64,000 bases of DNA from G963666945 sp963666945 (GTDB lineage Bacteria; Bacteroidota; Bacteroidia; Bacteroidales; Marinifilaceae), in contig CAXXRT010000028.1 of NCBI GenBank assembly GCA_963666945.2, forward strand, positions 19,814-83,813. Reading direction: 5' to 3'. A model generated the notes under the pieces. The model had not been told where the DNA came from and did no database searches. It saw only the letters and a list, made by a program, of their open reading frames with translations. A program made the translations under genes and the position numbers. Below, one piece after another: positions 56,559 to 64,000 of this stretch (the stretch's first letter is position 1; each line of letters starts with the position of its first letter).

Positions 56559-57863
56559 ATGAAAAGTAGAAATATCTTAACCATTTTGTTGCTTGCAGCA
56601 TCTGTTTTGTCTTGTCAAAAAAAGACAAATATGGAAAAACAAATAAACAGCCTTGCAGAAACCTATGTAAAGACAGTACTTGAGATAGGACTGTACGATC
56701 CTCTATATGTAGATGCCTACTATGGCCCTGAAAAATGGAAATCTGAGGTTGAATCACTAAAAAAAGATTCAATCCCTAGTGCAGAACTGCTTAAAAGAAC
56801 TGATAAGCTAATAGGAGATCTTGCCTCAATTAAAGTTATGCCCAAAGACACTATGCTGACATACAGAAAAACTTATCTAAACAAGCAATTTCTCGCAGTA
56901 AAGGCAAGAATTCAGATGCTTAGTGGAAAGAAATTTACATTTAATCAGGAATCAAAGGTATTATACGATGCTGTAGTTCCTGAATACAAGGATGAATATT
57001 TTGCTAATATCATCAACGAGCTGGAAAAAGTTGTTCCTGGTAAAGGAGATCTAATTGACAGAATAGCTAAATTCAAAAAAGATTTTATAATACCTAAAGA
57101 TAAAGTAGATACCGTTTTTAGGGCAGCCATAAAAGAATCGAGAAGAAGAACCAAACAACACATAAGCTTGCCAGAGAATGAGAACTTCAAACTTGAATAT
57201 GTAACAAATAAAGCCTGGGCAGGATATAACTGGTACAAGGGAAACAACTTTAGTCTTATTCAGGTAAATATAGACTACCCTATACTGATTGACAGGGCTA
57301 TTGATCTGGCCAGCCACGAAGGCTATCCTGGACACCATGTTTACAACTCCCTTTTGGAAACAAACCTTGTAAAAAACCGTTCGTGGATGGAATTCTCTGT
57401 TTATCCTTTATTTAGCCCACAATCTCTAATTGCAGAGGGAACCGCTAACTTTGGCATTAATGTAGTTTTCCCTAAAGAAGAAAGAATGAAATTTGAAAAA
57501 GAAGTATTATTTCCTCTTGCCGGACTTGATACTAAAAAAGTAGATCTTTATTACAAAATCCAGGAGCTAAGCCATGAATTGACTTATGCCAGAACTACAG
57601 CAATGAGAAATTACCTTGATGGTAAATGGACTAAGGAAAAAACTACTGAATGGATGGAAAAATTTGCTCTTAGCAGAGCCACTACTGCAAGCTTTAGATT
57701 TCCGGAAATATACAGAAGCTATATTATAAATTATAACCTTGGTCAGGATATGGTTAAAAACTACATAGAGATCAATGGTGGTACTCCTGATAACCCTGAG
57801 AAAAGATGGGAAATATTCACTCATCTGATATCAACTCCACAGATTCCATCAAATCTTAAATAA
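56559..57863 (+). CDS. DUF885 family lipoprotein, putative metallopeptidase
   Basis: A 434-aa lipoprotein with a signal and lipobox ASVLSCQKK (Cys near residue 20). The mostly helical body contains DLASHEGYPGHHVYN near residue 253, the HExxxHH-like zinc motif of DUF885, and LIAEGTANFGINVVFPKEER about 40 residues later, which may supply the third ligand Glu. DELTYARTTAMR-like residues follow. The fold is related to M2/M3-type peptidases and a peptidase role is inferred. It is a single gene ending at the terminator into which an IS has inserted. Confidence 0.85.
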   Translation: MKSRNILTILLLAASVLSCQKKTNMEKQINSLAETYVKTVLEIGLYDPLYVDAYYGPEKWKSEVESLKKDSIPSAELLKRTDKLIGDLASIKVMPKDTMLTYRKTYLNKQFLAVKARIQMLSGKKFTFNQESKVLYDAVVPEYKDEYFANIINELEKVVPGKGDLIDRIAKFKKDFIIPKDKVDTVFRAAIKESRRRTKQHISLPENENFKLEYVTNKAWAGYNWYKGNNFSLIQVNIDYPILIDRAIDLASHEGYPGHHVYNSLLETNLVKNRSWMEFSVYPLFSPQSLIAEGTANFGINVVFPKEERMKFEKEVLFPLAGLDTKKVDLYYKIQELSHELTYARTTAMRNYLDGKWTKEKTTEWMEKFALSRATTASFRFPEIYRSYIINYNLGQDMVKNYIEINGGTPDNPEKRWEIFTHLISTPQIPSNLK

Positions 57864-57870
57864 AAATATA

Positions 57871-57907
57871 GTAAGAGCCATTGATTATTTTTTTCAATGG
57901 CTCTTAC
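57871..57907 (+). terminator. Terminator of the DUF885 gene, abutted by an IS
   Basis: An exact 14-bp stem (57871-57884 with 57894-57907) with a T-rich loop. The left copy of the IS target duplication (57903-57910) overlaps its last five bases, so any original T-tract is now displaced beyond the IS. Confidence 0.8.
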
Positions 57908-57910
57908 TAT
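57903..57910. repeat. Left target-site duplication of the IS (8 bp)
   Basis: CTTACTAT directly precedes the left inverted repeat and is repeated exactly at 59355-59362. Confidence 0.9.
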
Positions 57911-57935
57911 GGATCACTTTAAAAAGTTGTGGGAT
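57911..57935 (+). repeat. Left inverted repeat of the IS
   Basis: Begins GGATCACTT and ends GTGGGAT, matching the right end over the first nine and last seven bases. Confidence 0.85.
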
Positions 57936-57982
57936 AAAAAAACAAATTTCATCTTTGTAATATAAAAAATAGATAACAAACG

Positions 57983-58363
57983 ATGAAGATAAAGGAATCC
58001 GAAATACAGCCACTTTTACGAGTATTATTACCAGAGGAATTATTTGAATATTTTGAGATACTAAAACTAGATGTAACAGATCAGGCAATTCATGTCTATA
58101 TTGATGAGATAAATAATACTCCAGAGGAATATGAATCAGAGAAATTAACATCTAAAGGTTTTCATACAAGTGTAACAATACAGGACTTCCCCATCAGAGA
58201 ACGAGCAGTGTATCTACATGTACGAAGAAGAAGGTGGCAAATAGAATCCAATGGAAAAGTAGTCAGTAGAGACTGGGATGCAGTTGCAAAGGGTACGCGT
58301 TACACAAAGGGGTTCGCGGATTTTTTAAAAGAATTATTTGGACAAATGCCCGGTAAGCAGTAG
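57983..58363 (+). CDS. ISAon1-family transposase, N-terminal region protein
   Basis: A 126-aa first frame of the transposase. It contains LLPEELFEYFEILKLDVTDQ, a region of strands and helices, and the basic RAVYLHVRRRRWQIESNGKV segment typical of the ISAon1 N-terminal region, probably the DNA-binding part. It stops at 58363, overlapping the second frame by 26 nt. A one-base step forward around CCC at 58349-58351 would join the two. Confidence 0.88.
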   Translation: MKIKESEIQPLLRVLLPEELFEYFEILKLDVTDQAIHVYIDEINNTPEEYESEKLTSKGFHTSVTIQDFPIRERAVYLHVRRRRWQIESNGKVVSRDWDAVAKGTRYTKGFADFLKELFGQMPGKQ

Positions 58364-59321
58364 AAGTTTAGGTACCTACTATCATGTTGATGGAGATCAT
58401 TTAGGGCAACAATATAAAGATCATCTTAGTGATTATTCACAATGGGACCAAAGATCTCATGCAGAAGACTGGATGCTATTTCCCGATAATATAGGTGAAT
58501 ATTTAAGTATAGATGAAACTTCTCTTTCAAATGGAGAACTATATACAATACTAACCAATAAAGCAGCCAAAGGGCAAAAAGGCACCATAGTTGCAATGAT
58601 AAAAGGCACCAAGGCAGAATCTGTGATATCTATATTTAAGAAACTTCCAATAAAGCAAAGATATGAAGTAAAAGAGGTTACTTTGGATATGGCAAACTCA
58701 ATGAATCAGATAGTAAAGGCTTGTTTTCCTAATGCTTCAAAGGTAATAGATCGTTTTCATGTGCAGAAGTTAGCATATGAAGCTTTACAAGAGATAAGAA
58801 TCAAGCATAGGTGGGATGCTATAAATGAGGAGACTAATGCAATAGATAATGCTAAATGGGAAAAGATAGAATACACTCCTTTCCGTTTTGAGAATGGAGA
58901 TTCAAAGAAGCAATTGCTAGCAAGAAGCAGGTATTTGCTATTTAAATCGGCAGAAAAATGGAGTGAAAGTCAAAAAATAAGAGCACGAATTTTATTTGCT
59001 CAATACCCTGATATTAAAAAAGCATATTCCTTAACTCATTCATTAAGAATGATATTCTCAAAAAATAAAGATAAAGGTGTTGCTTTTACTAAGTTGGCTC
59101 ACTGGTATAGAGAAGTGACTGAATCTGAATTTAAATCATTCAATACTATTTCAGCAACCATTTATACTCATTATGCTAATATCTTAAACTTCTTTGATAA
59201 CAGAAGTACAAATGCTTCTGCTGAATCATTCAATGCAAAATTAAAAGCATTTAGGTTTATGCTTAGAGGAGTTACTGATATTAAATTTTTCCTGTACAGA
59301 ATATCTAAAATTTATGCCTAA
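58338..59321 (+). CDS. ISAon1-family transposase, catalytic region
   Basis: A DDE transposase domain of the ISL3 type, about 327 aa from a TTG. It has YLSIDETSLSNGELYT (first catalytic Asp region), EVTLDMANSMNQIVKACFPN and VIDRFHVQKLAYEALQEIR (second Asp), and the C-terminal NASAESFNAKLKAFRFMLRG with the catalytic Glu. It lies in the +1 frame relative to the first ORF and lacks a good start of its own. Expression therefore needs frameshifting, unless the break is a sequence error. Confidence 0.9.
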   Translation: MDKCPVSSRSLGTYYHVDGDHLGQQYKDHLSDYSQWDQRSHAEDWMLFPDNIGEYLSIDETSLSNGELYTILTNKAAKGQKGTIVAMIKGTKAESVISIFKKLPIKQRYEVKEVTLDMANSMNQIVKACFPNASKVIDRFHVQKLAYEALQEIRIKHRWDAINEETNAIDNAKWEKIEYTPFRFENGDSKKQLLARSRYLLFKSAEKWSESQKIRARILFAQYPDIKKAYSLTHSLRMIFSKNKDKGVAFTKLAHWYREVTESEFKSFNTISATIYTHYANILNFFDNRSTNASAESFNAKLKAFRFMLRGVTDIKFFLYRISKIYA

Positions 59322-59329
59322 ATATTAAA

Positions 59330-59354
59330 ATCCCACAGAAATATCAAGTGATCC
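59330..59354 (-). repeat. Right inverted repeat of the IS
   Basis: The inverse of the left end; on the minus strand it begins GGATCACTT and ends GTGGGAT. Confidence 0.85.
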
Positions 59355-59362
59355 CTTACTAT
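59355..59362. repeat. Right target-site duplication of the IS (8 bp)
   Basis: CTTACTAT, the exact copy of 57903-57910, directly after the right inverted repeat. Confidence 0.9.
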
Positions 59363-59401
59363 ATTTATTGTTCTGCTAATATTCCTTAAAAATATTAACA
59401 A

Positions 59402-59431
59402 AAAAACGCCTGCTAATGCAGGCGTTTTTAA
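59402..59431. terminator. Terminator of the tRNA-Lys pair
   Basis: A stem of about 12 bp with a GC-rich core (CGCCTGC/GCAGGCG), a 4-nt loop and A/T runs on both sides. On the minus strand it directly follows tRNA-Lys copy 1. Confidence 0.9.
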
Positions 59432-59432
59432 G

Positions 59433-59505
59433 TGATCCAGCTGGGGTTCGAACCCAGGACCCCATCCTTAAAAGGGATGTGCTCTACCAGCTGAGCTACT
59501 GAATC
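59433..59505 (-). tRNA. tRNA-Lys(TTT), copy 1
   Basis: 73 nt: acceptor GATTCAG/CTGGATC, anticodon stem CATCC/GGATG with loop CTTTTAA (anticodon TTT), T-arm CTGGG-TTCGAAC-CCCAG, discriminator A. Identical to copy 2. Confidence 0.97.
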
Positions 59506-59573
59506 TTCCAAAATGTTTGCAATTAATTGCTTAATTGACTTTAAAAAACACCTGTTTTATCAAGCATTTTAAG

Positions 59574-59646
59574 TGATCCAGCTGGGGTTCGAACCCAGGA
59601 CCCCATCCTTAAAAGGGATGTGCTCTACCAGCTGAGCTACTGAATC
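59574..59646 (-). tRNA. tRNA-Lys(TTT), copy 2
   Basis: Identical 73-nt sequence, 68 nt upstream of copy 1. The repeat extends a few bases into both flanks, which points to a tandem duplication. Confidence 0.97.
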
Positions 59647-59686
59647 TTCCATTATTTCTAAGCAGCTGTTTTTCTCAGCTGCGGTG

Positions 59687-59717
59687 CAAAGATACACGCA
59701 TATTTTAAACTTTCAAA
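59687..59717 (-). promoter_or_regulatory. Promoter of the tRNA-Lys pair
   Basis: On the minus strand, TTTG at 59717-59714 and TATCTTTG at 59694-59687 are exactly 19 nt apart, an exact consensus match. A 7-bp hairpin (59662-59668 with 59676-59682) lies in the short leader before the first tRNA. Confidence 0.85.
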
Positions 59718-59848
59718 TTTTTCAATAAAAAAAATCCTACACCCCTTTCCCTGTAAGGTTTTAAGGTTTTAAAAACAAGCTTTTTACACCCCTAAAAAAA
59801 TTATTCTATTTGATGTATTTTTTTTAAAAGTCACCACAGAATAATAAC

Positions 59849-59856
59849 TATATTTG
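59849..59856 (+). promoter_or_regulatory. Possible -7 element of the MscS-type channel gene
   Basis: TATATTTG is an exact -7 match, 40 nt before the ATG. The region 19 nt upstream is T-rich but has no exact TTTG. Confidence 0.45.
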
Positions 59857-59896
59857 CACTTTCTACATATAAATATAAAAAACGAACACCTATATT

Positions 59897-61204
59897 ATGG
59901 GAATTAGTATAATCACAACAGATACTATTAGCAGAATTAATGCAGTTGATAAAACTATAACTACGGATACCTTAAATGCATTAAATACAATTAATATTCT
60001 AGGACACGATATAAGTATGGGAGATATTCAGCATACTTTTTTCTGGAGTGTGATAATAAATTTAGCATTTGCATTCTTTTTAGCATGGCTTGCATATATC
60101 TTTACAAAAAAGATTCTTTTAAGAATAGTAACCCGGTTTATTAAAAAGACAAAAACAAACTGGGATGATATACTACTGCAAAAAAGATTCTTCAGAAAAG
60201 CTGCATGGTTTGCCCCTGCGATTGTTCTTTATTATTACTTTAATTATCTCGGTCACTGGAAATTTTCCGCTCTCATACAAACCGCTCTGATGGTTTATAT
60301 GCTTGTACTTACAATTATTTTGGTCAATACCATACTAGACGCAATTAACGACATATACAACTCTTTCGAGATATCAAAGAACAAACCTATAAAAAGCTTC
60401 ATTCAGATAGTTAAAACTTTTCTTTTCTGCATCATCGCCATTATTATTATTGGTCAATTAATAGATAAATCACCTTTGGCAATCATAACAGGTCTTGGTG
60501 CTTTTGCCGCCGTACTCATGTTGATATTCAAAGACAGTATTCTTGGATTCGTAGCCGGAGTTCATCTTGCTGCAAATAATATGCTCAGAATAGGAGACTG
60601 GATTTCTATGCCTTCATATGGTGCAGACGGAGAAGTAATGGAAATATCTCTTACAATCGTCAAAGTTCGTAATTGGGATAAAACAATTGTAACTATTCCC
60701 ACATATAAAATGGTAAACGAATCGTATACCAACTGGAGAGGAATGGAAGAATCAGGAGGAAGAAGGATTAAAAGACACGTAAACATTGATGTCAAATCAA
60801 TAAAATTCCTAAATAATGAAGACATAGAAAAATTCAGCCAATACAAACTTATAAGTGAATACATTAAAAATAAATGCGAAGAAATTAAAGAAGAAAACAA
60901 TTCGGAAAGTCTTCCTGTCAATCAAATGAGATTAACTAATATAGGGACATTCAGAATTTACCTTGATGAATACTTAAAACAACATCCTCTAATACACGAT
61001 GACATGACTTTTATGGTTCGACAGCTTCAACCCACAGACAGAGGTCTTCCCTTAGAGATATACGGTTTCTCTAAAGTGCAATCCTGGGTTGAATATGAAA
61101 ACATACAGTCAGATATCTTCGACCATATTATGGCGGTTATTCCTGAATTTGATTTAAGGATTTTTCAGTTCCCTACTGGCGAAGAATTTAAAATGATAAG
61201 ATAA
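59897..61204 (+). CDS. Mechanosensitive ion channel, MscS family (YbdG-like)
   Basis: A 435-aa inner-membrane channel that would release solutes under osmotic downshock. It has five predicted helices (about 50-210), the pore-lining IITGLGAFAAVLMLIFKDSI near residue 200, and the MscS beta domain with GDWISMPSYGADGEVMEISL and RNWDKTIVTIPTYKMVNESY. A C-terminal alpha/beta domain ends the protein. Length and the YTNWRGMEESGGRRIKRHV segment fit the YbdG subgroup. An outer-membrane-type protein gene follows after 19 nt. Confidence 0.92.
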   Translation: MGISIITTDTISRINAVDKTITTDTLNALNTINILGHDISMGDIQHTFFWSVIINLAFAFFLAWLAYIFTKKILLRIVTRFIKKTKTNWDDILLQKRFFRKAAWFAPAIVLYYYFNYLGHWKFSALIQTALMVYMLVLTIILVNTILDAINDIYNSFEISKNKPIKSFIQIVKTFLFCIIAIIIIGQLIDKSPLAIITGLGAFAAVLMLIFKDSILGFVAGVHLAANNMLRIGDWISMPSYGADGEVMEISLTIVKVRNWDKTIVTIPTYKMVNESYTNWRGMEESGGRRIKRHVNIDVKSIKFLNNEDIEKFSQYKLISEYIKNKCEEIKEENNSESLPVNQMRLTNIGTFRIYLDEYLKQHPLIHDDMTFMVRQLQPTDRGLPLEIYGFSKVQSWVEYENIQSDIFDHIMAVIPEFDLRIFQFPTGEEFKMIR

Positions 61205-61223
61205 ACCACTAAATTATAAAAAT

Positions 61224-61763
61224 ATGAAACGATTATTTTTTATTACACTTATTTCATTATTTACTATCTCAGTCAATGCACAATTATTCTCATCCACAAA
61301 AACTTTATCTAAAGGTGAGATAAGTCTTGGACTACATCCAGTCATTATTGATGGAAATGCAGGGGTTTACCTAAGAGGAACAATTGGTACTGCCTACGAC
61401 CTTGATGTTAATATCAATATCGGAGTACTGGAAGGAGACAACTATATTGGTGCTGATATTAAAAAACCAATAATTACAGATTTTATAGATATGGCATTTA
61501 AGGCTGGAATTCATTTCTGGGGTAACGACTTTGGTTTTGATGGAGCACTAATAGTTGACTATGACATAAAAGACGATATCACTTTCTTTTCCGGAATAGA
61601 TGCTGATCTTAATGCAGACAGTGGTTTAAGTGCTTATTTTTGGCTTCCTTTAGGTTTCGAATATAATTTCTACCCAAACATGACTTTCATTGGGGAACTT
61701 GATCTTGGAATTAACGACAGAGCTTTAAACATATGGCAGGCCGGTATTAGAATCTCTTTTTAA
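61224..61763 (+). CDS. Predicted outer-membrane beta-barrel protein, function unknown
   Basis: A 179-aa exported protein: signal peptide 1-20 (ending VNAQ), then repeated alternating hydrophobic strands (GEISLGLHPVIIDG, DLDVNINIGVLEGD, FDGALIVDYDIKDDI, YFWLPLGFEYNFY) and a terminal Phe in WQAGIRISF, the usual end of an outer-membrane barrel. I do not recognise a family. It lies 19 nt after the MscS-type gene and is probably co-transcribed with it. Confidence 0.7.
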   Translation: MKRLFFITLISLFTISVNAQLFSSTKTLSKGEISLGLHPVIIDGNAGVYLRGTIGTAYDLDVNINIGVLEGDNYIGADIKKPIITDFIDMAFKAGIHFWGNDFGFDGALIVDYDIKDDITFFSGIDADLNADSGLSAYFWLPLGFEYNFYPNMTFIGELDLGINDRALNIWQAGIRISF

Positions 61764-61772
61764 ATAAAACAT

Positions 61773-62498
61773 TCAATATAAAACTGTAGAATATTGCATC
61801 AACTCTTTACGTTTTTCTTTAGAGTTGGTGCACATCTTTTCCATAAGATCCCAAAATTTTTTAGAGTGATTTTTCTCAATTGTATGACAAAGCTCATGTA
61901 TTATAACATAATCAATCAAACGTTCTGGAACTCTCATTAAGTGTATATTAAGACTTATATTATCTTCTCCAGAACAGCTCCCCCACCTTGTCTTATTATT
62001 CCTTACACTTATACGTCCATGTTTAAAACCTAACTCCTTTGCTATCTCTTTTGTACGTGGAATAAGATATGTCTTTGCTTCAAATTCATAAACCGATTCT
62101 ACAAGACCCTTCAAGCGACTCTGGGTTTCAGGCTTTAAAATATCTTTATCCGTAATCTCATTGGAAAAGCTTACTCGAAGAAAATCATTACCCTTTTCCA
62201 ATTTAATACCTGACTTATCAGATCTAACAAACTCTATTCTATGACGAAATGTATTATATACTGTACCAGGAACAAATAATGTGGCTTTATTTTTATTCCC
62301 TTCAATTTTCTTTATGCACTTAAGTATCCAATCTTTCTTTTCGGTAACCCAATTCTGTGCAAAAGAAGAGGAAACATTATATGGCAAATTAACCATTACT
62401 CTTGCCTCCCGGTCAATTTTCATACTGAGCCTCTTATACCGTTCATCTTTCTTAAAAATAACAGGGCCGACACCATCTATTTCAACTACTTTATACAT
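61773..62498 (-). CDS. YgjP-like metallopeptidase domain protein
   Basis: A 241-aa cytoplasmic protein of the YgjP/DUF45 family, a SprT/M48-like fold. It has IEKGNDFLRVSFSNE in the beta-rich N-terminal half, RISVRNNKTRWGSCSGEDNI (the WGSC motif) and the zinc motif VIIHELCHTIEKNHSKKFWD (HExxH with a third His) near residue 205. Substrates are unknown. It is convergent with the barrel-protein gene. Confidence 0.88.
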   Translation of the reverse strand: MYKVVEIDGVGPVIFKKDERYKRLSMKIDREARVMVNLPYNVSSSFAQNWVTEKKDWILKCIKKIEGNKNKATLFVPGTVYNTFRHRIEFVRSDKSGIKLEKGNDFLRVSFSNEITDKDILKPETQSRLKGLVESVYEFEAKTYLIPRTKEIAKELGFKHGRISVRNNKTRWGSCSGEDNISLNIHLMRVPERLIDYVIIHELCHTIEKNHSKKFWDLMEKMCTNSKEKRKELMQYSTVLY

Positions 62499-62510
62499 AA
62501 ATCACCCATA

Positions 62511-62542
62511 AAAAAATACCTGAAAGACGTACTTCCAGGTAT
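62511..62542 (-). terminator. Terminator of the 93-aa protein gene
   Basis: A 7-bp stem (62517-62523 with 62536-62542) is followed by seven T on the minus strand, 24 nt past the stop. Confidence 0.75.
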
Positions 62543-62565
62543 AATCATTTATAAAATCTTCAAGC

Positions 62566-62847
62566 TTACTTACCTTCTTTAATAATATCGCTTAATTTAG
62601 TAAATGAGGCATCAGCTTTTGAAATAACTTCATTAAAAATGCCTTTATAATATCCTTTAAGCTCTCCAGCTTCAACATCAGGATTATTAACTTTAGATCT
62701 AAGATCGTTTCTGGTAGCTACCATATCTTTAACTATATCGATAACATCAGTATTACCTGGTTTGTAGCAATTATAGTTAAAACAATCGGCTATTACCGCA
62801 AAAGTTAAATAATCAATGTCCTTCTTTAATCTTCTAATACTTGCCAT
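62566..62847 (-). CDS. Conserved small helical protein, function unknown
   Basis: A 93-aa protein with no signal peptide or membrane segment. It starts MASIRRLKKDIDYLTFAVIA and is predicted helical throughout, with DCFNYNCYKPGN near residue 21 and a C-terminal amphipathic helix. I recall proteins of this form as widespread and uncharacterised in Bacteroidota, but cannot name a family. It sits 60 nt downstream of the symporter gene on the same strand. Confidence 0.75.
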   Translation of the reverse strand: MASIRRLKKDIDYLTFAVIADCFNYNCYKPGNTDVIDIVKDMVATRNDLRSKVNNPDVEAGELKGYYKGIFNEVISKADASFTKLSDIIKEGK

Positions 62848-62907
62848 AATATTATATTAATTTGTTTTTGAACTTCAAAAGTATTAAATAAGTGGTAAAA
62901 AACAAAA

Positions 62908-64000
62908 TTAACCAAGTTTCTTTTCAGATACAGCAACAACAGTTGCAACAGTTGAATCCCCTGTCACATTAACTACTGTCCTCATCATATCAAGAGGCCG
63001 GTCTATTCCCATTATTAATGCCAGGCCTTCAACCGGTATTCCAACAGCAGTCAGAACAACAATAAGCATCACTATGCTTCCTCCTGGTATTCCCGGTGTT
63101 CCTATAGATGAAAGAGTTGCCGTCATAACAATAATCAACATCTGGCCTATACTCAGATCTATCCCAAACACCTGAGCTATAAACACAGCTGCAATAGCCT
63201 GATAACAACTTGTACCATCCATATTTATAGTTACACCAATAGGAAGAACAAAACTGGCAATATCACTATGAACCTTAAGTTCATTTTCCACCCGCTCCAT
63301 AGTTAAAGGAAGAGTGGCAGCGCTCGAGCTTGATGAAAATGCCAATAATTGTACAGGTGTTATAGCCTTAAAAAAATCTTTATATTTTACAGGAGTGAAT
63401 AACTTTAAGAATAATGGATAAATCACAAAAGTCATAATTAAAAGTCCTGCCACTACAGTAACAGCATATAGTCCTAATGCCGAGAACAAATCAACATCAC
63501 CAGAAAAATCAACTATCAAGCCAGCCATTAGTGCCAATACCCCATAAGGAGCAAAAAGCATAATGTAGTCAATAATCTTCAGTATAATATCATTAATTTC
63601 TTCAAAAAACTTTTTTACGGTACTTGATTTTTCTTCTCCAACAGCCAACATACCTATTCCAAAAAGAATAGCAAAGAATATAACCTGAAGCATATTGGAG
63701 TTATCACCAGTAGCCTTAATAATATTATCTGGAACCATCTCAACCAAAAACTGCAAAGGAGATTCTTCCTTAACTGACTTAGCTACCTGATGCTTTTCTT
63801 CCAGAGTCTGTCCGTAAAGTTTCTGTAATTCAGCCGTTTTTTCTTCCGGAAAAGTCTTTCCTGGCGTAATAAAATTCACTAACAACAACCCTATAGATAT
63901 TGCAATAACCGTTGTTACAATATAGAGTGATATCGTTTTAATACCTATCCTGGAAAGTTTTGATATATCGGAGAGCCCTCCAATACCCTTAATAAGAGAA
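62908..64000 (-). CDS. Dicarboxylate/amino acid:cation symporter (DAACS), 5' end outside the window
   Basis: A Na+- or H+-coupled importer of glutamate, aspartate or C4-dicarboxylates. The frame stays open to the window edge; the first visible residues (SLIKGIGGLSDISKLSRIGI) are internal. Family motifs are clear: the Ser-rich AFSSSSSAATLPLT hairpin, the GVTINMDGTSCYQAIAAVFI pore helix and GTPGIPGGSIVM. The extracellular loop after the first visible helix carries KTFPEEKTAELQ. At least 364 residues are present out of a usual 420 or so. Confidence 0.94.
   Translation of the reverse strand, partial: SLIKGIGGLSDISKLSRIGIKTISLYIVTTVIAISIGLLLVNFITPGKTFPEEKTAELQKLYGQTLEEKHQVAKSVKEESPLQFLVEMVPDNIIKATGDNSNMLQVIFFAILFGIGMLAVGEEKSSTVKKFFEEINDIILKIIDYIMLFAPYGVLALMAGLIVDFSGDVDLFSALGLYAVTVVAGLLIMTFVIYPLFLKLFTPVKYKDFFKAITPVQLLAFSSSSSAATLPLTMERVENELKVHSDIASFVLPIGVTINMDGTSCYQAIAAVFIAQVFGIDLSIGQMLIIVMTATLSSIGTPGIPGGSIVMLIVVLTAVGIPVEGLALIMGIDRPLDMMRTVVNVTGDSTVATVVAVSEKKLG

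Larger units (their letters stand above)
57911..59354 (+). mobile_element. Complete insertion sequence, ISAon1-type (ISL3-like), 1444 bp
   Basis: Bounded by 25-bp imperfect inverted repeats (57911-57935 and 59330-59354, about 18 of 25 matching, ends GGATCACTT) and an exact 8-bp target duplication. Two overlapping transposase frames fill it. An 8-bp duplication and this transposase type fit the ISL3 superfamily. Conserved ends and duplication indicate a recent insertion. Confidence 0.93.

Noticed and set aside
58321..58327. T-TTT-TTA slippery heptamer as a programmed -1 site in the transposase
   Set aside because: It is in the correct phase, but the -1 frame ends at a stop at 58354 and is not the frame of the catalytic ORF, which is +1.
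59429..59580. AAGTGATCC shared by the IS right end and both tRNA-Lys 3' flanks
   Set aside because: Nine bases near each other may be chance. The tRNA copies belong to conserved tRNA structure and show no target duplication or transposon end.

Overview
The window is an AT-rich bacterial chromosome segment from the phylum Bacteroidota. Three things support this. Gene content is typical of the phylum: an LpxC-FabZ fusion, gldE and gldD, tandem DUF1573 proteins, a COX24-type mini ribosomal protein, and ECF sigma factors with a Spy-like partner. Several promoters have the phylum's TTTG-N19-TAnnTTTG form, with few Shine-Dalgarno sequences. HydF, a PPi-type phosphofructokinase and Fe/Mn superoxide dismutase together suggest a facultatively or strictly anaerobic, probably marine member of the Marinilabiliales/Bacteroidales. 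That placement is inference. No rRNA, CRISPR array, prophage or plasmid function was seen.

Layout. 0-3.5 kb holds the end of coaE and the lipid A operon lpxD-lpxC/fabZ-lpxA. 3.8-8.4 kb is rimP-nusA-infB behind a clear promoter and a leader hairpin. 8.4-16.4 kb carries two glycosyltransferases, ompH, an ECF sigma factor, a PPi-type PFK, glmM, gcvH and recR. 16.6-19.3 kb is pnp and rpsO. 19.4-31.3 kb has two DUF1573 proteins, a carboxyltransferase with biotin carrier, a NatAB-like ABC exporter, a response regulator, hydF, clpS-nfeD-floA and superoxide dismutase. 31.5-44.8 kb has a MATE exporter, folE, fabD, dsbD, rng, a mini ribosomal protein, HU, ssb-gldE-gldD, a phosphatase and TetR/Lrp regulators. 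44.8-54.5 kb has queC-queD-queE, three tRNAs, a sigma/membrane protein/Spy-like operon, an envelope cluster, mtaB and trxB. 54.6-64 kb has two tRNA-Pro genes, a small ABC operon, a DUF885 lipoprotein, a complete ISAon1-type insertion sequence, two tRNA-Lys genes, an MscS channel, a YgjP-type peptidase and a dicarboxylate/glutamate symporter cut by the window end.

How the genes connect. Much of the window serves the envelope: LpxA, LpxC, LpxD, an LpxL-like acyltransferase, FabZ/FabD, GlmM, OmpH and glycosyltransferases. FolE, QueD, QueE and QueC cover GTP to preQ0, the front half of queuosine synthesis. RimP, NusA, IF-2, S15, PNPase and RNase G form a core expression and RNA-decay set.

The most striking property is a series of one-base reading-frame breaks in short homopolymer runs of otherwise well conserved genes: ompH, glmM, recR, the response regulator upstream of hydF, floA twice, nfeD, an ABC ATPase and a small membrane protein. 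The transposase ORFs may be another case. In each, adding or removing one base restores a family-typical protein. Because glmM, ompH and recR are affected, sequence error in the assembly is the most economical explanation. One of these breaks creates a false response-regulator/HydF fusion ORF.
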